Origin: Mansonella perstans
Taxonomy: Eukaryota > Nematoda > Chromadorea > Rhabditida > Onchocercidae
DNA: 64,000 nucleotides
NCBI GenBank assembly: GCA_037074765.1
Contig: JBAMDO010000088.1
Span: 1 to 64,000, forward strand
Direction: 5' to 3'
This document shows positions 1-12,700 of this stretch, in pieces; within the stretch, counting starts at the first letter, position 1; each line of letters opens with the position of its first letter. Under the pieces are notes generated by a model. That model did not search any database and was not told where the DNA came from. It was given only the letters and a program-made list of their open reading frames with translations. The translations under genes and the position numbers were made by a program.

Positions 1-1114
1 AGGTATAACAACCTTCAACGATTTCAGTACAAGTTCCTTGTAAAAACATGGCTCCCTTTTTTCTGTCTAAACTTCAGCTAATATTATGCTAGATTTTGTT
101 ATAATTTCGGGATCTGCTCTGTGTCTTCTGAAGCAATTGCTAACATCCTGTCTGTAGCATCAGTGTGATTTGATACTCTTGATTTTACTAATTGTGAAAA
201 AAAATTCAGACAGACTTAAACATGAATAGCAACCTTATAATCTCTTAGCTTGTTGTAACGTTTACGAAGACGGTGTCAAAGTTGTCGTATTTTTATGTAA
301 TATACAAAGAGTATAACAGGCAGAGCAGGTATTCAGAAACTTCAAAGAAAGTTGGCAAAATTGTTGAAGATACAGAGAGAAAGCGATCGGATAACAATGA
401 ACGGTTGGAAGTTACAGCAGTGGGAGCTGAGCTGTTTTGCAGGTTGATATGCAAAGTATTCCATGTGTGAAATCAAAAGCACAGTAGCGAAATTTAAATT
501 CACATTTGAAATGGAATAAACAAATTGATGAAAAAGAAATTTATTAGACAATATGACGATTCAATATAGAAAGTGAAAGTTTCGATTTTTCATTTAAGCG
601 ATGAAAGGACAAAATGAACATCGCATTACACTTGTTTGTACTGATTAATACTTAAATAGGATAAAGTACTTGAAATGATGGCTTTTAGTACAGAGAAAAA
701 GCCTGGAATACGCAACTTACAGCCTTCAAAATTTAGTGCTGAAATAAAAAAAGTACGGCGTTATATTTCCACGATTTGTTCCTTTCAAAAACTACAGGAA
801 GAAATGTCAAGTAAAGCTTATGCCTAATTTGTATCTTAAATGAAAAAACTACGAACAGTTCAAGAAATATGACATCGTCTTGCTTTAGAAGAAAAAGCGA
901 TATGAAATGCAACAGAATCATCTGTACTAATTTAATATCATTTTATATATATATATATCTTGCATACTACTGTAAAAATGGAAGGGACCATTTCAGAGCA
1001 ATAATAAAAATGCGCTCTCATTGTTGAATACACGGTGGTTAAAGAGGAAAAAGGAAGATGAGAGAAGTTGCTTCACCAATGCCTACTTCTCTCATTAATC
1101 AAATTAGGGAGCAG
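1..1114. other. No gene seen; AT-rich flank left of the palindrome
   Basis: Only short ORFs without coding character are visible. A short AT dinucleotide run lies near 945-958. The last 54 bases (1061-1114) are a diverged copy of 2051-2104 and end exactly where the left palindrome arm begins. Confidence 0.5.
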
Positions 1115-3284
1115 GGAATTTTAAGAGTGAAAACTTGCAGATGAATCACGTCAACTTTTTAGTATTTACTTTTCAAAAAATTTCCAAATTTCCATCTAAG
1201 TAATTGCCAATAAATTTGACACTTATCCATGGGAACGTTCTTTTTTAACTCTAACTTTCCAATTTGCAATAATCATCTGTTCGAGGGACTAAGTATGTTG
1301 CTAACAGTTGAGCATGTCAATATTATGTACCGAGATTTCAAGGATAGGGAAGAGAGTACTGAATATTAATGATGTCAAACTGCTGATTCGCTTTTCGTCT
1401 TGCTATTTACTGTTTGTGTAAATGAATTTCCGGAATTGAATTCCGCAAGTTTTCAAAAATAATGCTTTACTTACGTAGTTGTGCAATCAAATTCGATTTG
1501 ACAAATTTAGCGCCAAATGATTACAAAAGTATTAGCAAACAGACACCCTGATATATCTTGTGATATACGTGAATTTATACCTATAGGAATGAGGGATTTC
1601 TGAGCAAAAGTATTTCTTACGGAAATTTTTGCGAAATTAATGTTATTGAAACAAATATGTCAATATTGGATTTCAATCCCTTCATTTTTTTACGTTCATA
1701 AACATTCGAGATGATCGTCTCTTCCGCACTTCTACGGGAATCAACCGCACACTGAAAATAGTTAGACCACCTCTCTTCACTTCTCATCTGAACTGATGTT
1801 CTCCAGTCAGTAATTATTCGAAGATTAAAACAACTGACAATAATGGTCGTTCGTAAATCGTAATTTACGCTGTTTTAAAATCAGCTGTCGCCGAAAGAAA
1901 GTGAAGCACTTTTCAAAATAAATTTTTTTCATTTTTCACTCAATTATTACATTCAATTGATTTCTAGTTGGGAGCTTGTTGTCATAATGAGTAATCGAAA
2001 TTTGGAAATGGTAAGAGTTGATGCAAGCACTGATAGGAAAATGGAGGCTTAGAGAAGTTACTTCACTGATTTCTACTTCCCTCATTAGTCTAATTAAGGA
2101 GCAGTAAACTTCATATTTGAACCGATAATTGTTTGAAAAAGCAATAGAAGCCGACAACTAACAGCTCATCAGTTAAGAGAAAGAAATTTTTCTTAACTAT
2201 TCAAGGCAAAATGAGTTTGCGATAAACGCCGAAACATTGCAATTAGAAGAATCTTCACTTTTGGCTGATAACTTGGAAACACCCAAAATTTATTTATTTT
2301 CAAGATTTTTCTTTACCACAAACAATAATCCTTTGATCTAGAGCAGCAATAGTTCTTTGTGAACAATTGACTGATAATTTAAAAACAAGCATGAGAAACG
2401 CGCGATTGCCTCAACTGAGCTCACATTTCAAAAACATTGCACTGGACACAACAATATCCAAGTGATCTTATCAGTCATCATAAAAATAAATTAGTATTTT
2501 AATATACCATGATTTTATTAAATAATGTATGCAGAACACTTCTTCGGCGATGCACCCTGTCACCCCACATGTCCTGCAGTGTTTGGATATTATCATTATT
2601 TTTTGCGCCATCCTTAATGAATCTATTTTTCTGCATCCTAAAATTGGAAATAAATATCAACTGGAAAGATAAAATGATCTTGAACTGAAACGATGACCAC
2701 GCCATATTTTTAGCAATTGGAAGCATAACAAAAAAAAGTAATTGAATTTAAAATTCATGGTTTCGTGAGTTTCACTGCATTAAACTGACCAAATATCGAA
2801 TTCAATCAGTATGATGATGATAACGTAAGATATATTTTGCATCACTGGTTCCAAGCTCCAAAAAACCCATATCAATTTCCGATTTTGAGCGATTGTATAC
2901 CTTATCATAAAATTTATTACAGTTGCAGCATTAATCACGGACGATACATATATTGCCAATCGTAAAAAACGAATATTTTCACGGATCTGGAAAGGTCACG
3001 CGATGATATGCTTTAGCTCTAATCAGTGCAGAACTTCTGACAAAATTATTGGCAGAATTTCATTTTACATGGTATAAGTATTAAGCATTTCACAAAAGGT
3101 ATTGATTTCATCAGTTCTTCTATATCATTTATTTACATGTCGCTCCTGGAAAAAATTCTGAAACGAGTTAAATGTCAAATTAAATGAGCAAAAATCATCA
3201 ATCAAAAATACATTTTATCAACAGCTACCTGATAACGCATGGAGAGACTGCATTGAGTGGTGGTCATTTCTCTTTTTAGCTTCC
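1115..3284 (+). repeat. Left arm of a 6.2-kb inverted repeat
   Basis: This stretch is the near-identical reverse complement of 5164-7328. The outer edge is set by GGAATTTTAAGAGTG at 1115, whose complement ends at 7328. The inner edge lies in the chemoreceptor codons for Arg-Lys-Leu-Lys (3284 versus 5164). The few differences seen by eye are single-base indels, for example within 2660-2680 versus 5770-5785, and isolated substitutions. The arm carries an antisense, 5'-truncated copy of the chemoreceptor. Confidence 0.95.
2499..3284 (-). pseudogene. Inverted, 5'-truncated copy of the chemoreceptor 3' half
   Basis: On the minus strand this repeats the last exons of the chemoreceptor at 3764-5946. 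One exon (3284-3229) ends in SLSMRYQ with donor GTAGCT. The next (2986-2901) begins IRENIRFLRL. The last exon ends with the tail QDMWGDRV and the stop at 2499-2501. Lysine in the parent's LKKEM becomes arginine here (LKREM). No N-terminal, TM1-TM3 or ER-motif exon lies upstream of 3284, so it cannot encode a full receptor. Whether it is transcribed is unknown. Confidence 0.75.
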
Positions 3285-3763
3285 TGTTGCAAGAAGATTG
3301 GAATTTATGCTTTTGTCAGATGTAATAGTCAAAATGTTGAGAATACTTAAAGCTAAAATAATGGATATATTTTTCGAGAAATATTTTCGCCATTGAATCA
3401 AGCGCTATGGAAACAAATTTGCTATAAAAACAATTACTGCTGTATTTATTAAATAACAACTAATTAGCAGCAATCCTGCAGAGCGAAAATACGATAGATT
3501 CAAAATTTGTTTCATTTACCATGGAGACTACTGATCTATTCTTCGTTTCTGCGATCTCATTATAAATGAGTTATGCTAAATTTAGAATTTGTAGTTCCGC
3601 AATTTTATTTTTAGCTCTTGTCCTTTTGAAAAAGATTTTAATTTGAAAGCAACATTTACTCAACCAATTACGAGGAAACAAAATCTTGTTTGTTGTCCAT
3701 CAGATTGAAACATCCTTTGCTACTTATTCCTTCTACTTCAGTTGGAGATTCAATTACACTAGA

Positions 3764-5946
3764 ATGAATGATTTATGCTTAGAAGCTCTCTCACGCCATA
3801 ACATGGTGATATTCGATATTGCCGTTTGTTTAATGGGCGTTATATTAATAACAACTTTTTTATATTGAAATTCGCTTTTTTTGGGATGCAGTACATCGCA
3901 TTGCACAGGTAACAGTGTATTTTCCATTTCCAGTATATCATCTTGACATTATGTTGAGAATGGGGGAAAATTTTATCAAATGTACAAAGTGGAAAATAGG
4001 CTCGGATGAGCCCAGCTCAGAATAGCCGGTGATTTCACATTTCAATTAGACTCTTTTTAAGATACATTCAGCGAATTTATCTGATTAACTTGACTAAAGA
4101 TCACTCTCATCTCACTTGACCACTGTTACTTATCGAAAATTCAAAGAGGAAGCAACATTTGCAGAAATTCGCTTAACTCATACAAAATATGAATGTATCG
4201 GCAATGTTGGTTAGTGTTGGTGGAACACTGATGACAGTATACGAATCTATCTGTCCAGTAGATCATTGAACCGACCCTGTGACCTTCTGTTACCTTACAC
4301 AGAATGTTTTATCATTCGTGCACCGCTTATTTTGGGTTCCATCAATATTCATACATCCGTATTAACCTTTTTCATTGAGCGATTGTTTGCCACCATAAAG
4401 TACGTGCATTTTTGGTGAAGAATATCTTGTAAAATACATACTTAAGCAATTACTCAAAACAGTAAAAAATTTCACTAAAAAAGGGGCTACAGAAGGCGGA
4501 AAAACAGACTAAGCAATGGACATACATTTAATTTTTAAAGTCTGACTTTCAACTTCACTAATTGAAATCATTTCAAAAAATCATTCAGGCCTGCTTTGAT
4601 AAATTTTGAAACAAGACATTCTTTGATCTGAGCTACTTAACATATTTGAAATTATGACAAATGTGCAACAGAAGTTTGTCGTATTACAAAAAATAACATT
4701 CTAAATACTTTCAAGATCGAACAATTATGAAAAGCGAAAGGACATTTCCATTACTATTACAATGATAATTGTGCAATGGTGTTCTGGAGGCTGATGCTTA
4801 TTTTCTACGCTGTAGGACAGGTGTGATAATCGAAATTGTTCGTTTGAAGAAAGCTTTTTTAATTTATTCCTGAAATATTTGGGAGCAATTCGGAAACAGA
4901 TTTACTTGGAGCATGAAACAAGACTATATTACATCTTTGAAAAATTAGTTGGGAACCAGAGTTAATTTTATGGATAGGTAATTGTTCGTTTTGTTACGTT
5001 TTATTTTGCATCAAACGCATTACAGCTTGGAACAAATCTTCAAGTGCATATTTGTGTTTTGGATGCAACGAATCGACTGTATCGTTATCGCATTATTTCT
5101 CACGTAATGCTAATTAATGATATCACTTCCTTTATTATTTTATTCATCCTTCTGTTCTATAATAGGAAGTTGAAAAAAGAAATGACCACCACTCAATGCA
5201 GTCTCTCCATGCGTTATCAGGTAGCTGTTGATAAAATGTATTTTTGATTGATGATTTTTGCTCATTTAATTTGACATTTAACTCGTTTCAGAATTTTTTC
5301 CAGGAGCGACATGTAAATAAATGATATAGAAGAACTGATGAAATCAATACCTTTTGTGAAATGCTTAATACTTATACCATGTAAAATGAAATTCTGCCAA
5401 TAATTTTGTCAGAAGTTCTGCACTGATTAGAGCTAAAGCATATCATCGCGTGACCTTTCCAGATCCGTGAAAATATTCGTTTTTTACGATTGGCAATATA
5501 TGTATCGTCCGTGATTAATGCTGCAACTGTAATAAATTTGATGATAAGGTATACAATCGCTCAAAATCGGAAATTGATATGGGTTTTTTGGAGCTTGGAA
5601 CCAGTGATGCAAAATATATCTTACGTTATCATCATCATACTGATTGAATTCGATATTGGTCAGTTTAATGCAGTGAAACTCACGAAACCATGAATTTTAA
5701 ATTCAATTACTTTTTTTGTTATGCTTCCAATTGCTAAAAATATGGCGTGGTCATCGTTTCAGTTCAAGATCATTTATCTTCCAGTTGATATTTATTTCCA
5801 ATTTTAGGATGCAGAAAAATAGATTCATTAAGGATGGCGCAAAAAATAATGATAATATCCAAACACTGCAGGACATGTGGGGTGACAGGGTGCATCGCCG
5901 AAGAAGTGTTCTGCATACATTATTTAATAAAATCATGGTATATTAA
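3764..5946 (+). pseudogene. Nematode chemoreceptor GPCR (Sra superfamily, Srab/Sre-like), probably broken
   Basis: Several exons read as a nematode serpentine chemoreceptor. A start exon (from 3764) has MNDLCLEALSRH followed by a hydrophobic TM1. An exon near 4220-4397 carries CDLLLPYTEC and the family-type IERLFATI, with donor GTACGT. An exon from about 5035 to 5220 has a TM segment and ends SLSMRYQ. Exon 5463-5548 begins IRENIRFLRL, so together they give the RYQ..EN motif typical of Sra/Srab/Sre receptors. A TM7-like exon follows (about 5594-5670), then a charged tail with QDMWGDRV and a stop at 5944-5946. The predicted role is chemosensation at the neuron surface. A stop at 3866-3868 interrupts TM1, and reading on needs a one-base shift. 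I could not place the TM4-TM5 exon or fix the last junction. It could be a pseudogene or an intact gene with an assembly indel. Confidence 0.65.
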
Positions 5947-7328
5947 AATACTAATTTATTTTTATGATGACTGATAAGATCACTTGGATATTGTTGTGTC
6001 CAGTGCAATGTTTTTGAAATGTGAGCTCAGTTGAGGCAATCGCGCGTTTCTCATGCTTGTTTTTAAATTATCAGTCAATTGTTCACAAAGAACTATTGCT
6101 GCTCTAGATCAAAGGATTATTGTTTGTGGTAAAGAAAAATCTTGAAAATAAATAAATTTTGGGTGTTTCCAAGTTATCAGCCAAAAGTGAAGATTCTTCT
6201 AATTGCAATGTTTCGGCGTTTATCGCAAACTCATTTTGCCTTGAATAGTTAAGAAAAATTTCTTTCTCTTAACTGATGAGCTGTTAGTTGTCGGCTTCTA
6301 TTGCTTTTTCAAACAATTATCGGTTCAAATATGAAGTTACTGCTCCTTAATTAGACTAATGAGGGAAGTAGAAATCAGTGAAGTAACTTCTCTAAGCCTC
6401 TATTTCCTATCAGTGCTTGCATCAACTCTTACCATTTCCAAATTTCGATTACTCATTATGACAACAAGCTCCCAACTAGAAATCAATTGAATGTAATAAT
6501 TGAGTGAAAAAATGAAAAAATTTATTTTGAAAAGTGCTTCACTTTCTTTCGGCGACAGCTGATTTTAAAACAGCGTAAATTACGATTTACGAACGACCAT
6601 TATTGTCAGTTGTTTTAATCTTCGAATAATTACTGACTGGAGAACATCAGTTCAGATGAGAAGTGAAGAGAGGTGGTCTAACTATTTTCAGTGTGCGGTT
6701 GATTCCCGTAGAAGTGCGGAAGAGACGATCATCTCGAATGTTTATGAACGTAAAAAAATGAAGGGATTGAAATCCAATATTGACATATTTGTTTCAATAA
6801 CATTAATTTCGCAAAAATTTCCGTAAGAAATACTTTTGCTCAGAAATCCCTCATTCCTATAGGTATAAATTCACGTATATCACAAGATATATCAGGGTGT
6901 CTGTTTGCTAATACTTTTGTAATCATTTGGCGCTAAATTTGTCAAATCGAATTTGATTGCACAACTACGTAAGTAAAGCATTATTTTTGAAAACTTGCGG
7001 AATTCAATTCCGGAAATTCATTTACACAAACAGTAAATAGCAAGACGAAAAGCGAATCAGCAGTTTGACATCATTAATATTCAGTACTCTCTTCCCTATC
7101 CTTGAATCTCGGTACATAATATTGACATGCTCAACTGTTAGCAACATACTTAGTCCCTCGAACAGATGATTATTGCAAATTGGAAAGTTAGAGTTAAAAA
7201 AGAACGTTCCCATGGATAAGTGTCAAATTTATTGGCAATTACTTAGGTGGAAATTTGGAAATTTTTTGAAAAGTAAATACTAAAAAAGTTGACGTGATTC
7301 ATCTGCAAGTTTTCACTCTTAAAATTCC
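5164..7328 (-). repeat. Right arm of the 6.2-kb inverted repeat
   Basis: This is the reverse complement of 1115-3284. It contains the 3' half of the chemoreceptor in sense orientation (to 5946) and about 1.4 kb of downstream non-coding DNA that is mirrored in the left arm. The unique spacer between the arms is about 1.9 kb (3285-5163) and holds the receptor's 5' exons. Confidence 0.95.
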
Positions 7329-8033
7329 ATCTCTACTGATAGCTTTAAAAATTGACACTGTCCAAGTGATACGTACCTGATTAATGAAATACTCATGGAT
7401 ATTAATTAAAAATTAATAACTGCTAACAGATTTTGCCAAATTACTGACATGAGAAATAAAGTAGCAGCATGTAAACTTGAACGAAATTTAACAGACCGTT
7501 CCATTCTCGTCTCAGTTCTACGTCCTGTGTTGCTCAATGCATTGTTTACTTAATTTACGTACGTGAGAGAAGTACCATGTGTTGATCAAGTACGTCTACG
7601 TGTTCGTGCCTTAATTACATGCATATGCGTGCTGTATTGTTTGTGGATGTTTTTGTGGTATTTCAGTTGTCGAAATCTCGATACTGCTGACTTTTTTTGT
7701 TGGATATTTTATAACTATGATGATTTCAATATTCGAGTTTGTCCAGTCTTAATTTATGATCACTTCCACTGCAGAGTTCGTTCTTATATGATTGCCATCA
7801 GATATAGGTATGACTGCCACAGGTCACTCTGCTTATAAGTACGGCATTTATCAACTCGAAGAATTATACATCCTAAACATGCGAATCATTGAAATTTAAC
7901 TTATATTTAACCCTGTAAAGAAGTTAATAAGTGAGTTATTTCATTTTATGTGTTAGCGCTGCACAAAACAATTCACATTAAGCAAAAAACTAACAATAAT
8001 ATCTGAAGTTGACAGGTTTGTTTACTGCAGCTG

Positions 8034-8114
8034 AATGAATGTATCGGAGCTGAAGTAAATTGGCAAACATCACTGATTGCTTAAAGCACTTTTTCACTGT
8101 TATCATTCACATTA
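8034..8114 (+). repeat. Direct repeat, copy 1 (about 81 bp)
   Basis: AATGAATGTATCGGAGCTGA and the following 60 bases recur at 8578-8658 with essentially one substitution (CATCACTG versus CATTACTG). The repeat period is about 544 bp. Confidence 0.9.
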
Positions 8115-8577
8115 AATTTTCCAGGTTAGCAATATCGGTTAGTTTTTGCTGATCGCACTTCCAGTTCTGTGTTACTTTGTGTAAAAATTTGTATATATTG
8201 GTGGAAAATTTTCTTACATATATCATAGAGATTGATATGTAACAGTTAATAGGAATAACATTTATTACGATTTTTTCACTTTTTTTACTGCAGCCCGCTG
8301 CTGATGTGTGTTCTGAATTGTGATAATCCTTTTGACGCAGGCAGTATTTGTTTGTATTTGATTTGGTACACATATTCGGAAACTGAGAATACGAATTAGA
8401 ATGTATCAGTGATTGCCGAACGGGAAGAGATAGCAAGTATCGAAAGTCATTTGCGGATTTCCTTTGCTTTTGAGCAAAGGAAAAAATTATGCTGCTGAAG
8501 TAAATGGATATGAGATATGATGATATAGAGAGAGTAGCATAGATAGTAGCATTGAGAGAGCTGTTATAAAGCTAATG

Positions 8578-8658
8578 AATGAATGTATCGGAGCTGAAGT
8601 AAATTGGCAAACATTACTGATTGCTTAAAGCACTTTTTCACTGTTATCATTCACATTT
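8578..8658 (+). repeat. Direct repeat, copy 2 (about 81 bp)
   Basis: Second copy of 8034-8114, ending at the shared TATCATTCACATT. The sequence between the copies (8115-8577) is unique. Confidence 0.9.
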
Positions 8659-9779
8659 TATTATTTATTATTTACTGTTGCTTGAAGAACGGAAACTCAA
8701 TAAAGTTCCTATATCAATTTTTCACGTTCACTCTCATCATTATTTTTATTTTTCCCTTTCTTTTTTTGTTTTTTTTTTTTTTTTTTTTTACTCAAAAATG
8801 CTTATGCTTTCTTTCATTTTTCTTCACTACTCTATAGCATATCTTTCATTTAATATTTCGCTATTATCTGTTCACATTATTTAGATTAAAATAATTGCTA
8901 AAATTTGAAATTTTTTATGTTCGATAAAAATTATGACGCATGCACTCTCTCAGGTGCTATCATCAATATCATTAGAAGATTCATACAGAGAGACATTAGG
9001 CAGCTGATATAGTAAAGCTACTGTGATTATATTTATCATTGACAATGTCTGACTAATCAGAGTATTGCACTAATTAATTATTCAATATTTATTTAAATGA
9101 CAAATTTTTTCGTTGTTTCATGATTGATTAATTTCATTAATTTTATTCTATACACAAAACTTTCCTTCGATCATTGAGACACATATATGATATAAATTGT
9201 GATGTATTGATTAGTTTTCGATCATTCGTTCTTGGAAACAGAACAGTAAGCCATTTATCATGTTTCACTTTTGTCGTGAAATGAACATATCTAGTAATCG
9301 AGGCAACGTTTTGAGCTGTTGCAAATGATATGGTATGGAGATTTGATCGTGAAGTAATAAGAGTAATTAAATTACTTGCATCAGCTGATAAGAATTGATT
9401 TATCAGTAAAAATATCGGTCGCATACTGAACTCTGTGTTTGTTGAGTTCTTGAATCAAATTTATATTTTTTCTAGAATATGAAATGAAACTTTTAGCAGC
9501 TATTAAACTTTTTATTTGTTTCCTAATTCATATATTTTTGTTTAAGATTGTTGAGTCGGTATCAAGTTATAGTGTTATAATGGGACAAGCAAAATTTGAT
9601 TTCATATATTTTTCAAGCTTTAGAATTTATATTTCGCGTTTTGAACTACTTTATCAATGAGCTTTCGTGAAGTTACTGTGGAAGTTATATTAAAGATACA
9701 TACATTCATTTCGTAAAATCTGTGATTGGTACAACTGACAAAGAATTTTTGGTGAAAACAGCCGGAGAAAGTGTCATTA

Positions 9780-12700
9780 ATGGTTTGCGGTGGAATGGAT
9801 GGTGTGATTAACGGTGATTTGAGCTCTGGTTTCGAAAATTTGACATGTGTGCGATGTCACGATGGCTTTGATTTGAACGAACAGATTGTAAATTCAGCCG
9901 GACAAGTATGGCATTCTGATTGCTTCGTGTAAGTTTCGATCATTTTATGTCTATCAATTTTTGTTCTGAAAAAAGCTTAAAAATATATTCGAATTCCTTT
10001 AAATAATCTTTTCATTAGGAAGCAGTCGTGAAATCTTTGGGATTGTCGAATTATACTTTACGAAATTGTGAATTATGTATGAAGTCGTATTGTCATTCAA
10101 ATGGAATGCTTTCGTCTTAATTGTTGATTAGTCAAGAATTTCAGTTATTTGATGACTGAACGTTGACTTGTCATTACAAAGTGTTTATCTTCATCTATTT
10201 TTATTTATTGATAGTTGTATTTGTTGTTGATACTGTTTAGATTGTCTTTCATATTTCCAGGTCCAAAAATAGAGTAGGGAAACTTGCAAATTCTAGTTTT
10301 TATGAACTAATTGATTGCAGAAATATTTAGTTTTTATGAACTAATTGATTGCAGAAATATTTATCCCATGTGCTGATTAAATTTTACTTTAAACTGGATC
10401 GATAATTTAAATTATTGGAAAAAATTCAGCCTTGCTGAGAATCATGCTTCATTATCAGCACTGAGTTCTTTCTCTGCTTTGGTTCTCAATATTTTGGAAA
10501 CTTGCAAACATTGAAAAGAGAAGTGACGCTCTCAGTAATTCACCTGCTAGCTTATTTTATTTTTGTGCTGTTTTGTGTCTTACTACCATTGTATGGTGTT
10601 CCTATTACTGTATATGGATATATTGCAGGTGTTCTCAGTGTTTCGAACCATTTCCAGATGGCATATATTTTGAATTTGACGGACGAAAATACTGCGAGCA
10701 TGATTTTCACGTACTCTATGCACCGTGCTGCAACAAATGTAGTATGTTTTCTGTTTATTGCTTCTTATTTTGATTTTCTTCCGTATTTTTTTGCAGTTTT
10801 TTGATAATTTGAAATAGTGGCTTTCGTTTTTAAATCTTGCAGTATTTGAGATTACTTTTTTCTCTTGCATTTATTTACCGATAAATATCACACCACAAAT
10901 ACATCTAAACGACATCATAAGTGTTTCACTTACAAACATACAAAATTACAAATTAAAAATGCATACGTCAAATTAAGAAAAATGTCATTTGTTTGTTCTG
11001 TTTAGATGAATTCATTGTGGGACGAGTAATAAAGGCAATGAATGCTAATTGGCATCCACAGTGTTTCCGATGTGAATTATGCAGTAAAGAACTTGCTGAT
11101 ATTGGATTTCTGAGAAATTGTGGGAGGTATTTTGAATTAACCCTCAAGCTCAAATTTTTGGGGCTTTCTTGAGACTTGAAAACAAAAAGTGAATTTTAAA
11201 TTATTTCATGCAGTGATATCTTTAAAAAATATTTGTGGTGGACTGCATGCGTACGTAATAACGTTTTACGACAATCAGACAATCAATAAAGGAAAAAATT
11301 CGTTTATAGAAGCCTTGTTGTTTTGTATAGAGTTTACTATTTATGTTTTAGAGCGCTCTGTCGTGAATGTAATGAACGAGAAAAAGAGGCAGGTCGTGGT
11401 CGATATGTATGCCATAAATGTAAAGGCATCATTGAAGATGGTGGCCACATTAAATATCACGGCGACAGCTTCCACCCTTATCATTTTAAATGCAAACGTT
11501 GCGGGTAATTTTTAGCTCAAATAACCCGAATTAACTATAATCAAGGATCAAATGAATACAAGAAGAAAGAGGGATTGAAGATTAATATTGCCAGGTGGTA
11601 TTTCGGATAAGAAATATGCTTAATAACAAAGTAATAACAATAATGTATAAAAGCTTAGGAATGGAATTTCAGTATATGTTTCGCATCTTTCAGTGTGGAA
11701 TTAGATACGAATTCACGTGAGGTCGGTGGAGAATTGTATTGTTTGCGATGTCATGATACAATGGGTATACCGATATGTGGCGCATGTCATAGACCGATTG
11801 AAGAACGCGTAGTTACTGCATTAGGCAAAAATTGGCATGTTGAGGTTTGGATTTTTTATATCACAGAATTTTTTTTTTTGAGAAAATAACCCTTTTTTGA
11901 AGTCATTCTTATTATCTGTTATACTTAATCCAGAAATTTGCAGCATTTTGTTTGTGCCGTCTGTGAGAAACCATTTCTTGGTCATCGTCATTACGAGAAA
12001 AAAGGATTAGCTTACTGTGAGCAACACTATCATAAGGTTAATTTTTTTTTTGACAACTTCCGCTACAAAAAAGAAAGCGAGGCACAAGTTGTCTGTGGAT
12101 CTGTGGATCCTTGGCTATGTTTTTCTATGCTGCAGTTTTTTATCCATTTCTGTTCGTTTCTAACGATCATATTTTGATATTGGGTTTTCTTTCGAATGTA
12201 CTATTAATCATTGTGTAAAACGGGAAAACTTCTTTCTCTCTCTTAATTTGTTCACATCATATCAATGAAAAATGAAAAGAGACAAAACTGTACTATGATT
12301 CACTCATCAAACAATACTGTCCGCAATACTTAATGTTTTTGCTAACATTTTGTTAAATACGGACTCATTGCTAATGAAGACTGTTTAAACGATTTGAATA
12401 ACCCAAAAATTTAGCTGTACGGCAATGTGTGTTTCAAATGTGGTAAAATATGTAGCGGTGAAGTATTCCAAGCGCTGAACAAATCCTGGTGTGTTGACTG
12501 CTTTGGTTGCAGTCTTTGCGATAAAAGAATGGATCATAAGTATCAATTTTGAAGTTTTTCTTTTTTGTTTTACCGGTTTTCACAAGATGAATTTCATTTC
12601 ATAGTTTCTACATATTTAATGTTTTTATTAAATCAAAAAAGTCATGCTGCATTTCATGCGCAGTGAAGAAAACTTAAGTGCAGTTTCATGTTAATGGTTC

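Larger units (their letters stand above)
7329..9779. other. Intergenic region upstream of unc-97
   Basis: I see no convincing exon. The region holds the direct repeat pair listed separately and a long T tract at 8761-8789. The 93- to 109-residue ORFs here lack splice or domain support. The promoter of unc-97 presumably lies in the last kilobase, but no specific element is recognisable. Confidence 0.5.

Noticed and set aside
1..62. Possible minus-strand exon at the left edge (MFLQGTCTEIVEGC) with acceptor-like TTTAGACAG
   Set aside because: Only about 60 bases are visible, with no frame support beyond the window edge.
7563..7838. 91-residue plus ORF rich in Cys, Tyr and Phe
   Set aside because: No start context, splice sites, domain or repeat support; composition fits chance translation of AT-rich DNA.
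8107..8436. 109-residue minus ORF between the direct repeats
   Set aside because: No recognisable domain, and it begins and ends within non-coding repeat context.
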